A stretch of 64,000 nucleotides of DNA, from positions 17,630,001 through 17,694,000 of the forward strand of contig NC_072893.1 of the NCBI RefSeq assembly GCF_027943255.1. Reading direction: 5' to 3'. The position numbers and the translations under genes are program-made. Origin of the DNA: Anastrepha obliqua (lineage: Eukaryota > Arthropoda > Insecta > Diptera > Tephritidae). Of this stretch, positions 1-9,720 are shown one piece after another (the first letter of the stretch is position 1; every line of letters starts with the position of its first letter). The notes below the pieces were generated by a model. The model worked only from the letters and a program-made list of their open reading frames with translations. It did no database searches and was not told where the DNA came from.

Positions 1-675
1 TTTCTTGGAAGACAACTGGCAAACAAATGGTTGTGTCCCACTCAGAATTTACTGTTCTGCGTTGTTCTAGTTGTACTGTTGCGATATGTCCAGTTTTTCC
101 GAAAAAACAGGCGACCATTTGCTTGGAAGTGCTTCGTGCGCGAACAACTTTTGTTGGATTTGGCTCATCTTGAAACACCCATACAGTCGACTGCTGTTTA
201 CTTTCGGGCTCATGCGCGTAAATCCATGATTCATCACCTGTCACGATGTCATAGACGTGTTTCGAAACCCCGCGAACGTATTTTTTCAGCATTTCCTTCG
301 ACCAATCGACACGAGCCTTTTTTTGAGCGATTGACAAATTGTGTGGGATCCAACGCGAACAAATTTTTTTGACAGTCAAATGTTTATGCAATATTGAATG
401 TATGCTAGTCCCACTAATACCTAAGATTGTCTCAATCTCACGATAGGTCACATGACGATCTTGCAATATCAGTTCGCGCACAGCATCAATGGTTTTCGGA
501 ACAACAACTGATTTTGGACGACCTTCACGAAATTCGTCTTGGAGTGAACTACGACCACGATTGAATTCACCATACCATCGATAAACACTGGTCCTTGATG
601 GAGCTTCATCGCCAAAAAATGAATTAAGTTCATCCATACAATGTTGCTGAGTTAATCCACGTCGAAAGTTCTAAA
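1..675 (-). pseudogene. mariner transposase, N-terminal and central part, start damaged
   Basis: The minus-strand frame is open for about 220 codons from about 673 to the window edge and reads as a mariner transposase: an N-terminal helix-turn-helix region (RRGLTQQHCMDELNSFFG), the linker FNRGRSSLQDEFREGRPKS, the second HTH (VRELILQDRHVTYREIE), then WIPHNL and the first catalytic Asp in TGDESWIY. The expected start codon is missing and in-frame TAA and TAG codons occur just before the conserved NFRRG, so this copy cannot make the normal N-terminus. The later catalytic Asp residues would lie outside the window. Mariner transposases cut and paste their own element at TA sites. The family call is firm; I do not assign a subfamily. 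Confidence 0.9.
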
Positions 676-850
676 AAATAATCGCACGAATCTTTTAAGT
701 TACTGTAAACAACACAAATAGCGCTGGTATTTCAAAACGTTCTGAGTACGTAAAAGCCAAAAAATGTCAAACTTTGCGATACAAGAAATTTCAGTTGCCA
801 GATGGCAACACCAGGGTTGCCAAATCCCGAAATATAAAAGGCACCCCTCG
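1..850 (-). mobile_element. mariner element, 5' part only (cut by window edge)
   Basis: A mariner-type DNA transposon lies on the minus strand with its 5' end at about 850, next to a TA dinucleotide at 851-852. Read on the minus strand the terminus begins CGAGGGGTGCC, followed by a leader that carries a near-palindrome at 794-809. The 3' half and second terminal repeat lie beyond position 1, so element length and target duplication cannot be checked. Confidence 0.85.
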
Positions 851-1064
851 TATTCATATGAAAAGCTTAATTAAAAACAAAATTTATTTCAATTTAAATT
901 TAAATTAAAAGAAGAAAATGCCTGAGAAACTGGTGAAAACTTTCGTACTAACCTTTTAACTGAACCCGCAACTAATGTGTATCAAAAGTTTGCCAGACCC
1001 CTGAAAAGGTAGCATAACAGCAGAATGCCTTGAAATTCTTAGTACCTTTTTCCACAAATTTTAT
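851..1064. other. AT-rich spacer
   Basis: AT-rich sequence between the mariner end and the 85 bp tandem repeat. No gene or repeat recognised. Confidence 0.5.
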
Positions 1065-1306
1065 CGATCTCAAGTGCTGCGTAAGGACCAAGATAATATT
1101 CTTGATTTGCCCTTTGACTTTTTGAATGCAAAAAATGATCAACTTTGAACGATCTCAGAACCTGCGTAAGGCCCAAAATAATATTTCTGATTTGCTCCCT
1201 GACTTTTTGAATGCAAAAAATTATCAACTTTCAACGATCTCAGAAGCTCCGTATGGTCCAAAAAAATATTTTTGACGTGCCCGCTGATTTTCTGAATGCA
1301 ACAAAG
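1065..1306. repeat. 85 bp tandem repeat, about 2.9 copies
   Basis: Three consecutive units begin with CGATCTCA at 1065, 1150 and 1235, exactly 85 bp apart. They share blocks such as GACTTTTTGAATGCAAAAAA and a CGTA(A/T)GG(A/T/C)CCAA segment. The units differ by scattered substitutions and the third is shortened. The array lies directly downstream (minus strand) of a LINE C-terminal fragment, so it may belong to that element's 3' untranslated region. The repeat is seen directly; its origin is inferred. Confidence 0.85.
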
Positions 1307-1640
1307 TGGGGCGTTTTCGCTTCTCCTTCTTCCTAAGTGCTGCCAGTCAGGCACATCCAGTGAGGGCAAGTCCTTTGCCAAATAAGTTGTCCAACTTAAC
1401 TCTTCCTCTGCTACGACCAACAGGTAGGTTTAGCAGCCGCATCGCACATTGAGACAACGATGCCACTTAGACCACAAAATGGGTCCGTTGTGAGGACCAA
1501 CAGGTATCGCTTCAAATAATTTCACAGCTGGAGCCTTTGCCTGCATTCCCTTGAAATGCCCCAGCCACCGGAGCCTCTGGGTCTTTATAAGCCGTATTAA
1601 GCCTACTAACAAAAGTCGCCTTAAAGCTCATACATCTCAA
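1297..1640 (-). mobile_element. LINE fragment, C-terminal end of ORF2 (YxDD-RT family)
   Basis: The minus strand encodes LIKTQRLRWLGHF and, in a shifted frame, LPSLDVPDWQHLGRRRSE. Both are typical of the extreme C-terminus of a non-LTR retrotransposon polyprotein, and the piece matches the class seen at 34.0-34.7 and 41.5-42.5 kb. A frameshift and stop separate the two blocks, so this is a dead 3' fragment. Confidence 0.7.
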
Positions 1641-2402
1641 CGTTCCAACTTCTGGACTATTTACTGCAACTAACGAACAAAGTTCTCATGCATTTTCTCC
1701 ATGCAATGAATATTCGAGATTTTAGCCAGTTCCACTGATGGTAATGCTGCATTTAGTAACTCCAATTTTGAAAAATTGAGAACGAGTTATTCCTCTGGGA
1801 AGCCAAGCACAACCAGCAGTTACTTTTTCAGCATTTTAATAGGCCTCGAGAGTCTCATATATACGCATGCGCACACAAAAATATTTGATTTATAGACAAT
1901 TAGTGGCGCTGGCGTTGCAACAAATAGTCTCAATATCAATAACTTGCATTTATGGGCATTTGGTGGTAATGAACATTTTGCTATAAGTTTCTATACGACG
2001 GCTGCTTTTGTAATCCACCTGCGGTAAGGTGGTTAGGCAAGGCAAAAAACAAATTTAGGGCGCGTTGTAGCACAGAAAGAATAAATTCAAAACGCTTTTG
2101 AGGAATAGAAGTAAGTAAAGAGGTGGTTAACTTTCATTTAAGCAGTCCAACATTTCTGCGTATTTATTACACCTGTCGGTATAAGCGCCCCTTCTGGTAC
2201 CCATTTGTCGCAGCGGCTTATTCCTTTCAAGTAAAAAAGAAAAACTACTTCTTCCGCTGTCATAGGCGTATTAGATAAATAAATAAATAAGTAACACTTG
2301 ACTAGACAGCCATTAGTCAGCAATTAAACATCAATTAAGTCATCAAGTGTTGACTGGAAATCACCTAGCACCACACTTGCGGCCGCGTTGGTAGTTCACG
2401 CT
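1641..2402. other. Non-coding, nothing recognised
   Basis: Mixed-composition sequence with no recognisable protein, RNA or repeat. A minus-strand frame at 2138-2323 has no recognisable features and is treated as chance. Confidence 0.4.
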
Positions 2403-2458
2403 GTTCAGGTGTTCAAGTGTTCAAGTGCTCAGTTGCTCGGGTGTTCAGGTGTACGGGT
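2403..2458. repeat. 8 bp minisatellite, about 7 copies
   Basis: Seven consecutive octamers related to GTTCAGGT/GTTCAAGT run from 2403 to 2458, with one or two substitutions in the middle units. Seen directly. No coding role is apparent. Confidence 0.85.
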
Positions 2459-2879
2459 GTTGGCATTTTGTTGTGCATTTTATTATGGGCTTCTCAAAAA
2501 ACCGGTAGATATCCGTAGTTGCAGACACACTTGGGCAAAAAACCGGTAAAGATACACAGCAACGCTAGACAGCTTGGCGGCAAACGCAGCTCAAATAGGC
2601 GAGTGTGCAAATAAATTCTTTCAGTCGGCAAATGAACAAAAACAAAATTGAATTGAATTGGTATTTTATTTATTGAATTTTGCAAAGCTAAAAATTGCGG
2701 TGTGTCTAAAAGGCATAATTCGTATTGAAAATGGTACAAGTACGAGGGCAGTTGGATAGATATGATGTTCATTTGGTAGAGTAACTAATGAAAAAAATTT
2801 CTTGCTTATGAAACTATAGTAGCCTTTATTGGGTGGCAAGTGAACGTATTGAATTTGGAAATCTTATTAACATAAACAA
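2459..2879. other. Non-coding, nothing firm
   Basis: A 92-codon minus-strand frame (2494-2772) shows no known domain. A short GAATT-rich patch lies near 2650. No supported feature. Confidence 0.4.
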
Positions 2880-3885
2880 AAAATGGAGAATTTAACACTT
2901 AGATGTAACAAAAAAAAAATTATGAAAGTAATGGAAAAATGTACACAAATTTAACTTTTTGTTCGTAGATTTTTTACGAAGAAGAAGAGAAGCTTTTTTT
3001 CCTAACAAAAACATAATAAAAAAAGAGGAAAAAAAAATTAAAAATTAAATTAAAAACAGTAAAATGAAAAAAAAAATATTAAAAAAAAATATTAAACAAA
3101 AATTTAAGAAAAAATTTAAAAAATTATATTCAAATTAAAAATTCAAAAAAATTAATTTATTACTTTTTAACTCTTTAGAACTTTTTAGAACTCAAAATTA
3201 AATAAAAAAAACGAAAAATAGAATTAAATACAATAAAAAGAAAAAAAAAATCATAGAAATATTAGGAAAAATTAAAAAAAAAAAAATAAATAAAATTATA
3301 TTCAAATGAAGAATTCAACAAAAAAAAAAAAATTGTAATAAGCTTTAAGAAGAACTCAAAATTCATATAAGAAATTTTTTCTCTTATTAGGAAGTTACGT
3401 ATAATTTTAAAGTTTTCAGTTGAACATAATTAAAAAAATTTAAAATGTTAAAATTAAAAAAAAAAAAAATAAACGAATAAAATTAAAAAACAATTAAATA
3501 CAATAAACTGAAACAAATCAAATAAAAAATAAATAAAAATAAAAATAAAATTAAAAATAAACGAAATTAAAAAAAACATTAAAAAAAATACAAACATAAA
3601 ATAATTTAAATCAAATGAAAGATTAAAAAAAATAAGAATTCAAAATTCATATAGGAAATACTTATTAGAAATACAATAAAAAAATCAAATATGTTAAAAT
3701 TAAAAAAAAAAAATTAAAAAAAAATAGAAATCAATAGAATTAAAAAACAATTAAATACAATAAAATGAAAAAATAAAATTAAAAAAAATAATTAAAAAAA
3801 AAAATTAAGGAAATTAAAAAAATAAAAAGTAAAAAGTAAAAAGCATTAAAAAAACAAATATAAATAAAATATATATGGGGCATTC
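2880..3885. repeat. Kilobase A-rich low-complexity tract
   Basis: About 1 kb made almost only of A runs with single or double T (AAAATTAAAAA-type) on the plus strand and very little G or C. Related short phrases recur, for example AATTAAATACAATAAA near 3220, 3490 and 3750, and TTCAAATTAAAAATTC-like phrases near 3130, 3300 and 3610. This suggests duplicated units that have decayed, not a single homopolymer. No coding signal. Confidence 0.85.
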
Positions 3886-4345
3886 TTTCTCAACGGGAGA
3901 CCCCTATCTGTCCAAAAATGTTTTTGACCTAGAGAGTTCTAATAGGGCTTAAAATTGAGCTCTTTTTATCTACTTTTCAATACAGAGTGGCCAAAAACGA
4001 AATTCAAGATGGCTCATTTTATATGGCTAAAAATGTAATCAAAATTCATTAAATTCATTCTAATAACCTATACCAAAAAAATTTATATCAACGGAAAGAG
4101 TTGTACGAGGTCTCAAAATTTAGCTAATAAAGTTTACTTTAAAATACAAAATGAAAAATTTTTAAATCCAAGATGGCGGCCACAACATGGCGGCTAATTT
4201 TTTAAAACTACTCAAATTCACTTAAAATGTATAATATTACTCGGGGGTTTTTTGGGTCGCTGATTACAAATCTGGTGTTAGATTTCCAAATTTCAAAATG
4301 CCGGATCCAATATGGCGGACGGATTTTTGAAAAAACTCATGAATT
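3886..4345. repeat. Repetitive block rich in ATGGCGG motifs
   Basis: About 460 bp punctuated by AAGATGGC or TATGGCGG phrases (near 4010, 4172, 4190 and 4313). Phrases such as TCCAAGATGGCGGCC resemble the GCCAT core bound by YY1/Pho-type proteins. The block separates the A-rich tract from a LINE fragment. I read it as part of an unclassified repeat. The motif pattern is seen; any binding role is inference. Confidence 0.5.
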
Positions 4346-4354
4346 CGCATGAAA

Positions 4355-4516
4355 GTCGTTACTCAGGGGGAAAAGACTTGGAAGTTCCGAGGTCTTACGA
4401 ATAGACACCGACTCCAACGTCACAATCCATCTTGGATTCATCAGTGTAAAGTGCAGTTGTATTTTTCTTCAATAATGAATTGAAATCAGATTCCTTTTGT
4501 TTGGGGAACTTTACCT
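4355..4516 (-). mobile_element. LINE fragment: start of RNase H domain, split by piggyBac
   Basis: The minus strand reads ALYTDESKMDCDVGVGVYS, the opening strand of an RNase H domain of LINE ORF2, followed after a stop by DLGTSKSF. Upstream, the frame runs FKVKFPKQKESDFNSLLKK and continues across the TTAA at 4516-4519 into the fragment at 7004-7446 once the piggyBac element is removed. This is therefore the left half of one LINE interrupted by the transposon. The stop after VGVGVYS shows it was already defective or has decayed. Confidence 0.8.
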
Positions 4517-4519
4517 TAA
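4516..4519. repeat. TTAA target site duplication, left
   Basis: TTAA immediately before the left terminus CCCATTATG of the piggyBac-like element. It pairs with TTAA at 7000-7003. Confidence 0.95.
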
Positions 4520-4535
4520 CCCATTATGTACTAGC

Positions 4536-4551
4536 GTTGCCATATGGCAAC
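4536..4551. promoter_or_regulatory. 16 bp palindrome GTTGCCATATGGCAAC, left end
   Basis: A perfect palindrome 16 bp inside the left terminus of the piggyBac-like element. It is repeated at 6854-6869 and, with one change, at 4896-4911. A role as transposase-binding site is inferred from symmetry and position. Confidence 0.7.
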
Positions 4552-4734
4552 ACTGTAGGTTGAATTTACAGTTATCCAAAACAGCAAAAACCAGCCACCT
4601 TAGATTGTTTAAGTTATTATATTCGTGTAACGGAAAGCTTTCACCATTGACGAAGCGATTTTGTTTCTATTTTTTCCTTAAATTCGGCGAGTAAGTCTAT
4701 GGTTTTTCTAGTGCATTTTGTGAATCGCGAAAAA

Positions 4735-6688
4735 ATGTCGCATCGGAAAAGGTAAGTTGAAATATTTTTCATAAATGTACATATATTTTTTTGGTTGTAA
4801 ATATTTTAGTATTATGAATGTATAAATATTCTAAAGCAACAACAATTTCTTGTGAACTAATTTCTAATTTTCTGTTGTCGAGGTTATTTCTCAGCGTTGC
4901 CAAATGGCAACGCTAGTCCATATGATGTACAACTATTCTAAATAATAACTTTTTTGTGTTAGCTTGAAATTGCATGAGATAGAAGATGAATTGGAACAAT
5001 GGGATGATGCTCAGGATGTTTACATTGAGCCACCGGAGGTTGCAGAATACACCGACGAGGATTCAGCGGATGAGGATTCTGGTGGATTCATTGACAACTT
5101 GACTGGAAGACAACTCTTGGCTACTGCTGAAATCGTCACGCGGAGAACGTCTTTTGAGGAAACCGAAGATGAGGTTACAGCTCATGGTCCAGCTAAAAAG
5201 CGTAAAGTCAGCTATAAATGGAAGAAAGCTGACTTGCCAGATTTACCCTCCACCGAATTCGAAACGACAATTTCTCAGGACTACGAAGGCAAGACTTGTA
5301 CGGATATGTTTGAATTATTTTTTGATGAGGGCGTTTGTCAGTTTCTAATTGACCAGACCACTAAGTACGCATTATTTTTGAACTGCCCAGATCCCCGTAT
5401 AAACATAGCGGAACTTAAATGTTTTTTTGCCATTTTGATTGTCTCGGGTTATAACAAGTTACCAAGTAAAAAATCGTACTGGGAAACTGGCGATGATATG
5501 CGAAATTCTTTGGTATCTAATGCTATGCGGCGAGATAAGTTTATACAAATCATGCGATTTGTTCATGCGAGTGATAATACTCAATTGAACAAGAACGATA
5601 GAATGAGTAAATTACGACCGTTGATGAACGTTTTAAAAAATAAGTTTCTTGAGCACATTCCAATCGAACAAGATCTAAACTACGACGAAAGCATGATTGA
5701 ATATTACGGAAGACATGGATGTAAGCAATGTATTCGGAATAAGCCTATTCGTTTCGGATATAAAGCTTGGTGCCTAAATTCTGTCAGTGGATATTTAGCT
5801 AATTTTGAGGTGTATCAAGGTTCGATTCCAGGCTCTAATTTGGAACATGAGCAGAAATTCGGTAAAGCGACAGCTCCAATGCTAACTATGATAAACGAGT
5901 TACCTCTAGCTATGCGGACACAAAAGCTGCGGTTTTATTTTGATAATCTTTTCACAGGTATTCCACTATTGATGCACTTGAAAAAGATGGGTTATGGTGG
6001 TACTGGTACTCTTCGCCAAAACCGATTACCTAAAGAATGTCCGATTGCTAAAGTTGAAACCATGAAGAAGAGAGAAAGAGGTTCGTATGAATATGCTAGT
6101 CAAGGCGACGTCGTTGTAGCCCGCTGGATGGATAACTCTGTTGTGACAGTCGCCTCCACCGATCATAAAGTACACCCGCTTGGTACAGCATCTCGATACT
6201 CGAAGGCTTGTAAACAGAAAATCAAAATTCCTCGACCCCATCTTATTGGTGCTTACAATCAATCAATGGGAGGCACAGATCTCATGGATGCTCACATAAA
6301 TAATTACAGGATTGGTATTCGAAGCAAGAAATGGTGGTGGCCTATCTTTACTTGGCTTATTGATGTTTCAGTAAACAATTCATGGATTTTGATGCGCAAA
6401 TCCGGTAGGAATATTTCTCAGTTAGATTTCCGTCGTGAAATTGCTCAAACATATTTGAAAAAGTACGCGAATCCTCCAAAAGCGGGCGGCAGACCATCAA
6501 CCTCTCAGTTTGGAGGAAGGATACTGGAAGGAGTTAGGTTTGACGGATTACATCATTATCCCCGGTCTGTTGACAAGAAACGAAGGTGTGCTGGTGAAAA
6601 TTGTCAAACTATAGGCAGGGTCACATGTTCAAAGTGTAATGTAGGATTGTGTCTCAAGTGTTTTGAAAAATTTCATACGAAATACTAA
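4735..6688 (+). CDS. piggyBac-like transposase, two exons, 580 aa
   Basis: The gene is join(4735..4751, 4963..6688). Exon 1 is ATG TCG CAT CGG AAA AG followed by GGTAAGT. The acceptor TTAG ends at 4962, and splicing gives MSHRKSLKLHEIEDE in frame without a stop. I prefer this start because the second exon has no ATG before conserved sequence. The protein has an acidic N-terminus, a basic AKKRKV nuclear-localisation-like patch (about residues 83-88), the DDE transposase fold with the expected Asp residues in NYDESM (D247), YFDNLF (D333) and GGTDLMD (D445), the family motif IRSKKWWWP, and a C-terminal cysteine-rich domain (C548, C553, C561, C564, C569, C572, H577). Length is normal for the family (about 550-600). 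The protein cuts and pastes the element at TTAA. A likely polyadenylation signal, AATAAA, follows the stop. Expression was not tested. Confidence 0.93.
4752..4962 (+). other. Intron of the piggyBac-like transposase (211 bp)
   Basis: Donor GTAAGT at 4752 and acceptor TTTTTTGTGTTAG ending at 4962. Splicing restores a continuous frame from an upstream ATG. The intron contains the middle palindrome (4896-4911). Predicted from splice consensus and frame only. Confidence 0.8.
4896..4911. promoter_or_regulatory. Palindrome copy inside the transposase intron
   Basis: GTTGCCAAATGGCAAC, one base from the perfect palindrome. Its dyad is extended by flanking AGC...GCT to 22 bp. It lies between the two coding exons, a position where transposase binding could affect its own transcript; that is speculation. 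Confidence 0.6.
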
Positions 6689-6853
6689 TTATAATAAAAA
6701 TAATGTATAACTCTATGAACTATGAATAACTCTACTACAAGATAAGAATAGTTAAACTATAATAAATACTTGTTTTCTTAACACAAATTAAGTTTTATTT
6801 CATTCAAAATAATTCATCAAAAATTTTGATTTAAGTACTCGTATGTGCCTTGC

Positions 6854-6869
6854 GTTGCCATATGGCAAC
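6854..6869. promoter_or_regulatory. 16 bp palindrome GTTGCCATATGGCAAC, right end
   Basis: Identical to the copy at 4536-4551, here 130 bp inside the right terminus. The spacing to the ends is asymmetric (16 versus 130 bp), as is common for subterminal transposase sites in this superfamily. Confidence 0.7.
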
Positions 6870-6999
6870 AGTCTAAAACTCAAGAATTATAAAAAAATTT
6901 TATATTTTTTTTTCATAATATATTTATTTAGACATCATTTAGTATATCCATGAAAATACTATTAAATATAACGTGTTTTGAAACTCCGTCCCTAATGGG

Positions 7000-7003
7000 T
7001 TAA
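7000..7003. repeat. TTAA target site duplication, right
   Basis: TTAA directly after the right terminus TAATGGG of the piggyBac-like element. Matches 4516-4519. Confidence 0.95.
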
Positions 7004-7446
7004 ACTCAATTCTGAAGTCATAGAGAAGCGGTAGTAAAATCTGATGAACTGTTAGTAAGCTTTTGGCTATCTAAAAGAACACTGTGACCAAACATCTTAG
7101 CATTACAAAAACCACCTTCTTTTATCCTGAAGGCAGTATTCTTTGCCGTTAGTCGTAGTTGTAAGTCTATTGGTAACAGATAGAGCGCGGCGTTAAGTGC
7201 CTCTGCTGGGCACGATTTCATAGCTCCAATTATTCCTGCGCAGGCTCTTCGTGAAAAATAGTGAGTTATAACAGTTTTATGAGGTAGTAAAATCGTACTC
7301 GCTAGCGGTGAATTTTGCTCGATAACTTTTTCGTTACTTTCATATGCAAATTTTTCGTGAAGTGACCAGAAGGCAGAAATGGCGAACAGAGAAGTGGCGA
7401 TCGAAGGCGCCTTAGATAAAGTTATTGAACTACTGCATGCATACAT
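7004..7446 (-). mobile_element. LINE fragment: C-terminal RT region, split by piggyBac
   Basis: The minus strand encodes RRACAGIIGAMKSCPAEALN followed by AALYLLPIDLQL, a stretch found between the reverse transcriptase and RNase H domains of RNase H-bearing LINEs. It continues, with one small frameshift near 7020, into FRIEFKVKFPKQK and then into the RNase H start at 4355-4516 when the intervening transposon is removed. Defective remnant. The 142-codon frame is likely only part of the original ORF2. Confidence 0.8.
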
Positions 7447-7589
7447 TAAAAAATAAGTGTTTTTGTTGTTATTTTTACAAACATAATTTTATTATATGAG
7501 CCGAAATTAATCTTATTGAGACTTATGCATCGTTTTTTGCTTTTCCTTTAATAAAAATACTGAATTAAAAAAAAAATAATTGTTTGGTT

Positions 7590-8996
7590 ATTACCTGAGC
7601 CCAAGCCACGTGCCCTTCTGTGGATGCACAACTTAGCGGTTCTGGCAGTTTTGGCATATAGCTTCCTAGTCTGGTGGATTGCTCTTCGCAAGCCTCTATA
7701 ACACCACTAAATTAGAGAAACTGCAGAGGACTGCATGCATTGGCATCGCTAGGGTGTGTAGAACATGCCCCACTGCCGCTCTTAACGCCATTCTGCACTT
7801 ACTTTCCATTGATCTTCAAGTTCAATCCATTGCTGCTCAGAGTGCTATTAGGGTGAAGCAAGTTGGAGGCAATCTTCTCTCCACATGGCAGCTGTTTGAT
7901 GATTTCTCCTTCCTTCTTTGTACATCGTAGATCTCTCCGTTCGGAAACTGGGTTTTGAGGGTTGTGCTAGGGCTACCTTCTCAAATAGGCTAGATTTGAA
8001 GGAGCAAATAGTCTGGACAGACATAGCTACCTATGTTTTCTCCGATGGATTCAAGAAGGAACGTACAGTAGGAGCGGGGGTTTCCTCTAAATCAGCCAAT
8101 ACTTTATTCTCCTTGAAATTGCTGAAAACTAGTAGTGTTTTTCAAGCAGAGGTCTTCGCGATCCTGCAAGCATGAAAAATGCTTAGCGATCGCTTTTGGG
8201 TGGGAAACATAAATATATTTTTCGATAGTCAAGTTGCGATCAAGGTCCTGTCGTCACCATGTTGCAGCTCTCTTCTAGTGAACTTCTGTAAGGAGGAGAT
8301 CAAACGTCTCGAATGTGCAGGAAACATCTCTTATCTGAATTCCAATGCATAGGAACATAGAGAGAAATAAAATATCCAATGAGCTTGTCAGGAAAGGGTT
8401 GACAGAGCGATTTTAATTCTCCAATCTCAGATATCGGTGTCCTCGTGACTGTTGTTACACGGAAACTGCATAACTTATTTATTAATACAGCGCCATACAG
8501 ATAGAGCTCTATCTTATCGTGTACTATCTCAAAAACATTTTGGCCTCCGTACGGCAGAAGTAGTACGCTTAAAGCGCTAGGGATACCCCATCATTCAATT
8601 TCCAAACTCAAAGCGGTGGTCACCGGTAACTGAGTGATCGGACCGCATGCGCAGAAGCTTGAGCTTTCATAAAACCACCATTGAATAAGCTGTGGGGATC
8701 CTACAGAGGAAAAGACTGTAAGACTCTTGTCTTGAGAAGTGTCCGGGTCTGGCGGCTAGCCGCCTGAGGTTTTTTAAGTGTGTTTTTCGGGGATAGCCTG
8801 AAGCAGTTTTCAAGCATAGATTCCGTTTCTATCCTTCACTATATTAACAGCACTGGATATCTGTAGATGGTTTCTCTTTCTTTAAGTTGTGAAATTTTCC
8901 ACAGGTAGTGGTTTACATTAGGGTATCAAAATGGCTCTCAAGTGCTATTTCTAGTATACCCGAGGTACTCTTGTCATCTAACCTACTTACTTACCT
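7590..8996 (+). mobile_element. LINE 3' half: RT tail, RNase H, 3' end
   Basis: On the plus strand, KLEKLQRTACIGIARVCRTC and LNAILHLLSIDLQVQSIAAQ mark the RT-RNase H linker. DIATYVFSDGF and VFQAEVFAILQA, then INIFFDSQVAIKVLSS and KISNELVRKGLTE, mark an RNase H domain. VVTGN*VIGPHAQKLELS and DSVSILHYINSTGYL are the usual C-terminal tail. Several stops and frame changes show it is inactive. The 3' part near 8915-8996 resembles a LINE 3' untranslated region. Same class as the fragments at 33.2, 42.5 and 45.8 kb. Confidence 0.8.
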
Positions 8997-9720
8997 ACCA
9001 GATACCTGCGGTTTGTGCGGTTTGGTTTCGATTCGGCCTGAAAAATCGATGTTCTATTTCATGAAGTCTCATTAGTTGAAGCCACTTTCTAAAGGAGAAA
9101 CTCTTACTCAGGAGAAGAAACTTATTACAAACTTCATAGTTCTGGAAAAAATTAGGTAATGGTAGTATATCCATAGATGAAGCAACGATTTAGCCAGAAG
9201 AATTTTTAAATATCTGGAAGAAATGAAAAAAAATCTCAACTTAAAACAGAAATTGTTGGTCTTTCGCTTCCAAAATTCATACTGGTTATTTTTTATGCAA
9301 GCCAAGCAGCGAGTACCAGTTAGTATTTTATGAGGAGGAAAAATACAAATTGCTAAAAATTAACAATTAATTCAATGGACAAACGATATTTCGCTTTAAA
9401 AAAAAAATATAAATTGTAATAAATATTCAATGCGTCGACTTTTTGTGGACCATCCAAATGCTGATGCCAATTAAAAACATAAAATTATGTACATATTTGC
9501 TTTGACAGGCTAAATATGATACGGCTTAGTAAAAAAAAAAACACCTCATTTTCCTTATGGTAGTAGGAACTCACTCCATGTCATTTCGTCACTGTTCACC
9601 TGTCAATCATCAATCATCACTCAACACTAATGACAATTCAACATTCGACACTCAGCACACGTACAAACCATTTATCATGCGTGTTTAATTTTAGTATCCT
9701 ACTCTACCACCTCTTTCCAG
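8997..9720 (+). other. 3' end of the inferred yellow intron 1
   Basis: Non-repetitive AT-rich sequence ending in the acceptor CTACCACCTCTTTCCAG at 9720. Nothing else recognised. An in-frame ATG at 9630 lies in the intron and is not taken as the start, because Yellow homology begins exactly at the acceptor. Confidence 0.7.

Larger units (their letters stand above)
4520..6999 (+). mobile_element. Complete piggyBac-like element (2480 bp)
   Basis: The element starts CCCATTATG and ends CCTAATGGG, giving a perfect 7 bp terminal inverted repeat (CCCATTA). It is flanked on both sides by TTAA, the hallmark target of the piggyBac superfamily. It contains one two-exon transposase gene without stops and three copies of a 16 bp palindrome (4536-4551, 4896-4911, 6854-6869), two of them near the ends. 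Removing the element and one TTAA rejoins a LINE reading frame, which confirms both boundaries. Its intactness suggests recent activity; whether it still moves cannot be told from the sequence. Confidence 0.95.

Noticed and set aside
31..372. 113-codon plus-strand frame at the left edge
   Set aside because: It is the opposite strand of an unmistakable mariner transposase frame.
9630..9720. Extending yellow to the in-frame ATG at 9630
   Set aside because: Yellow homology starts exactly at the splice acceptor; the 30 upstream codons resemble no Yellow protein.
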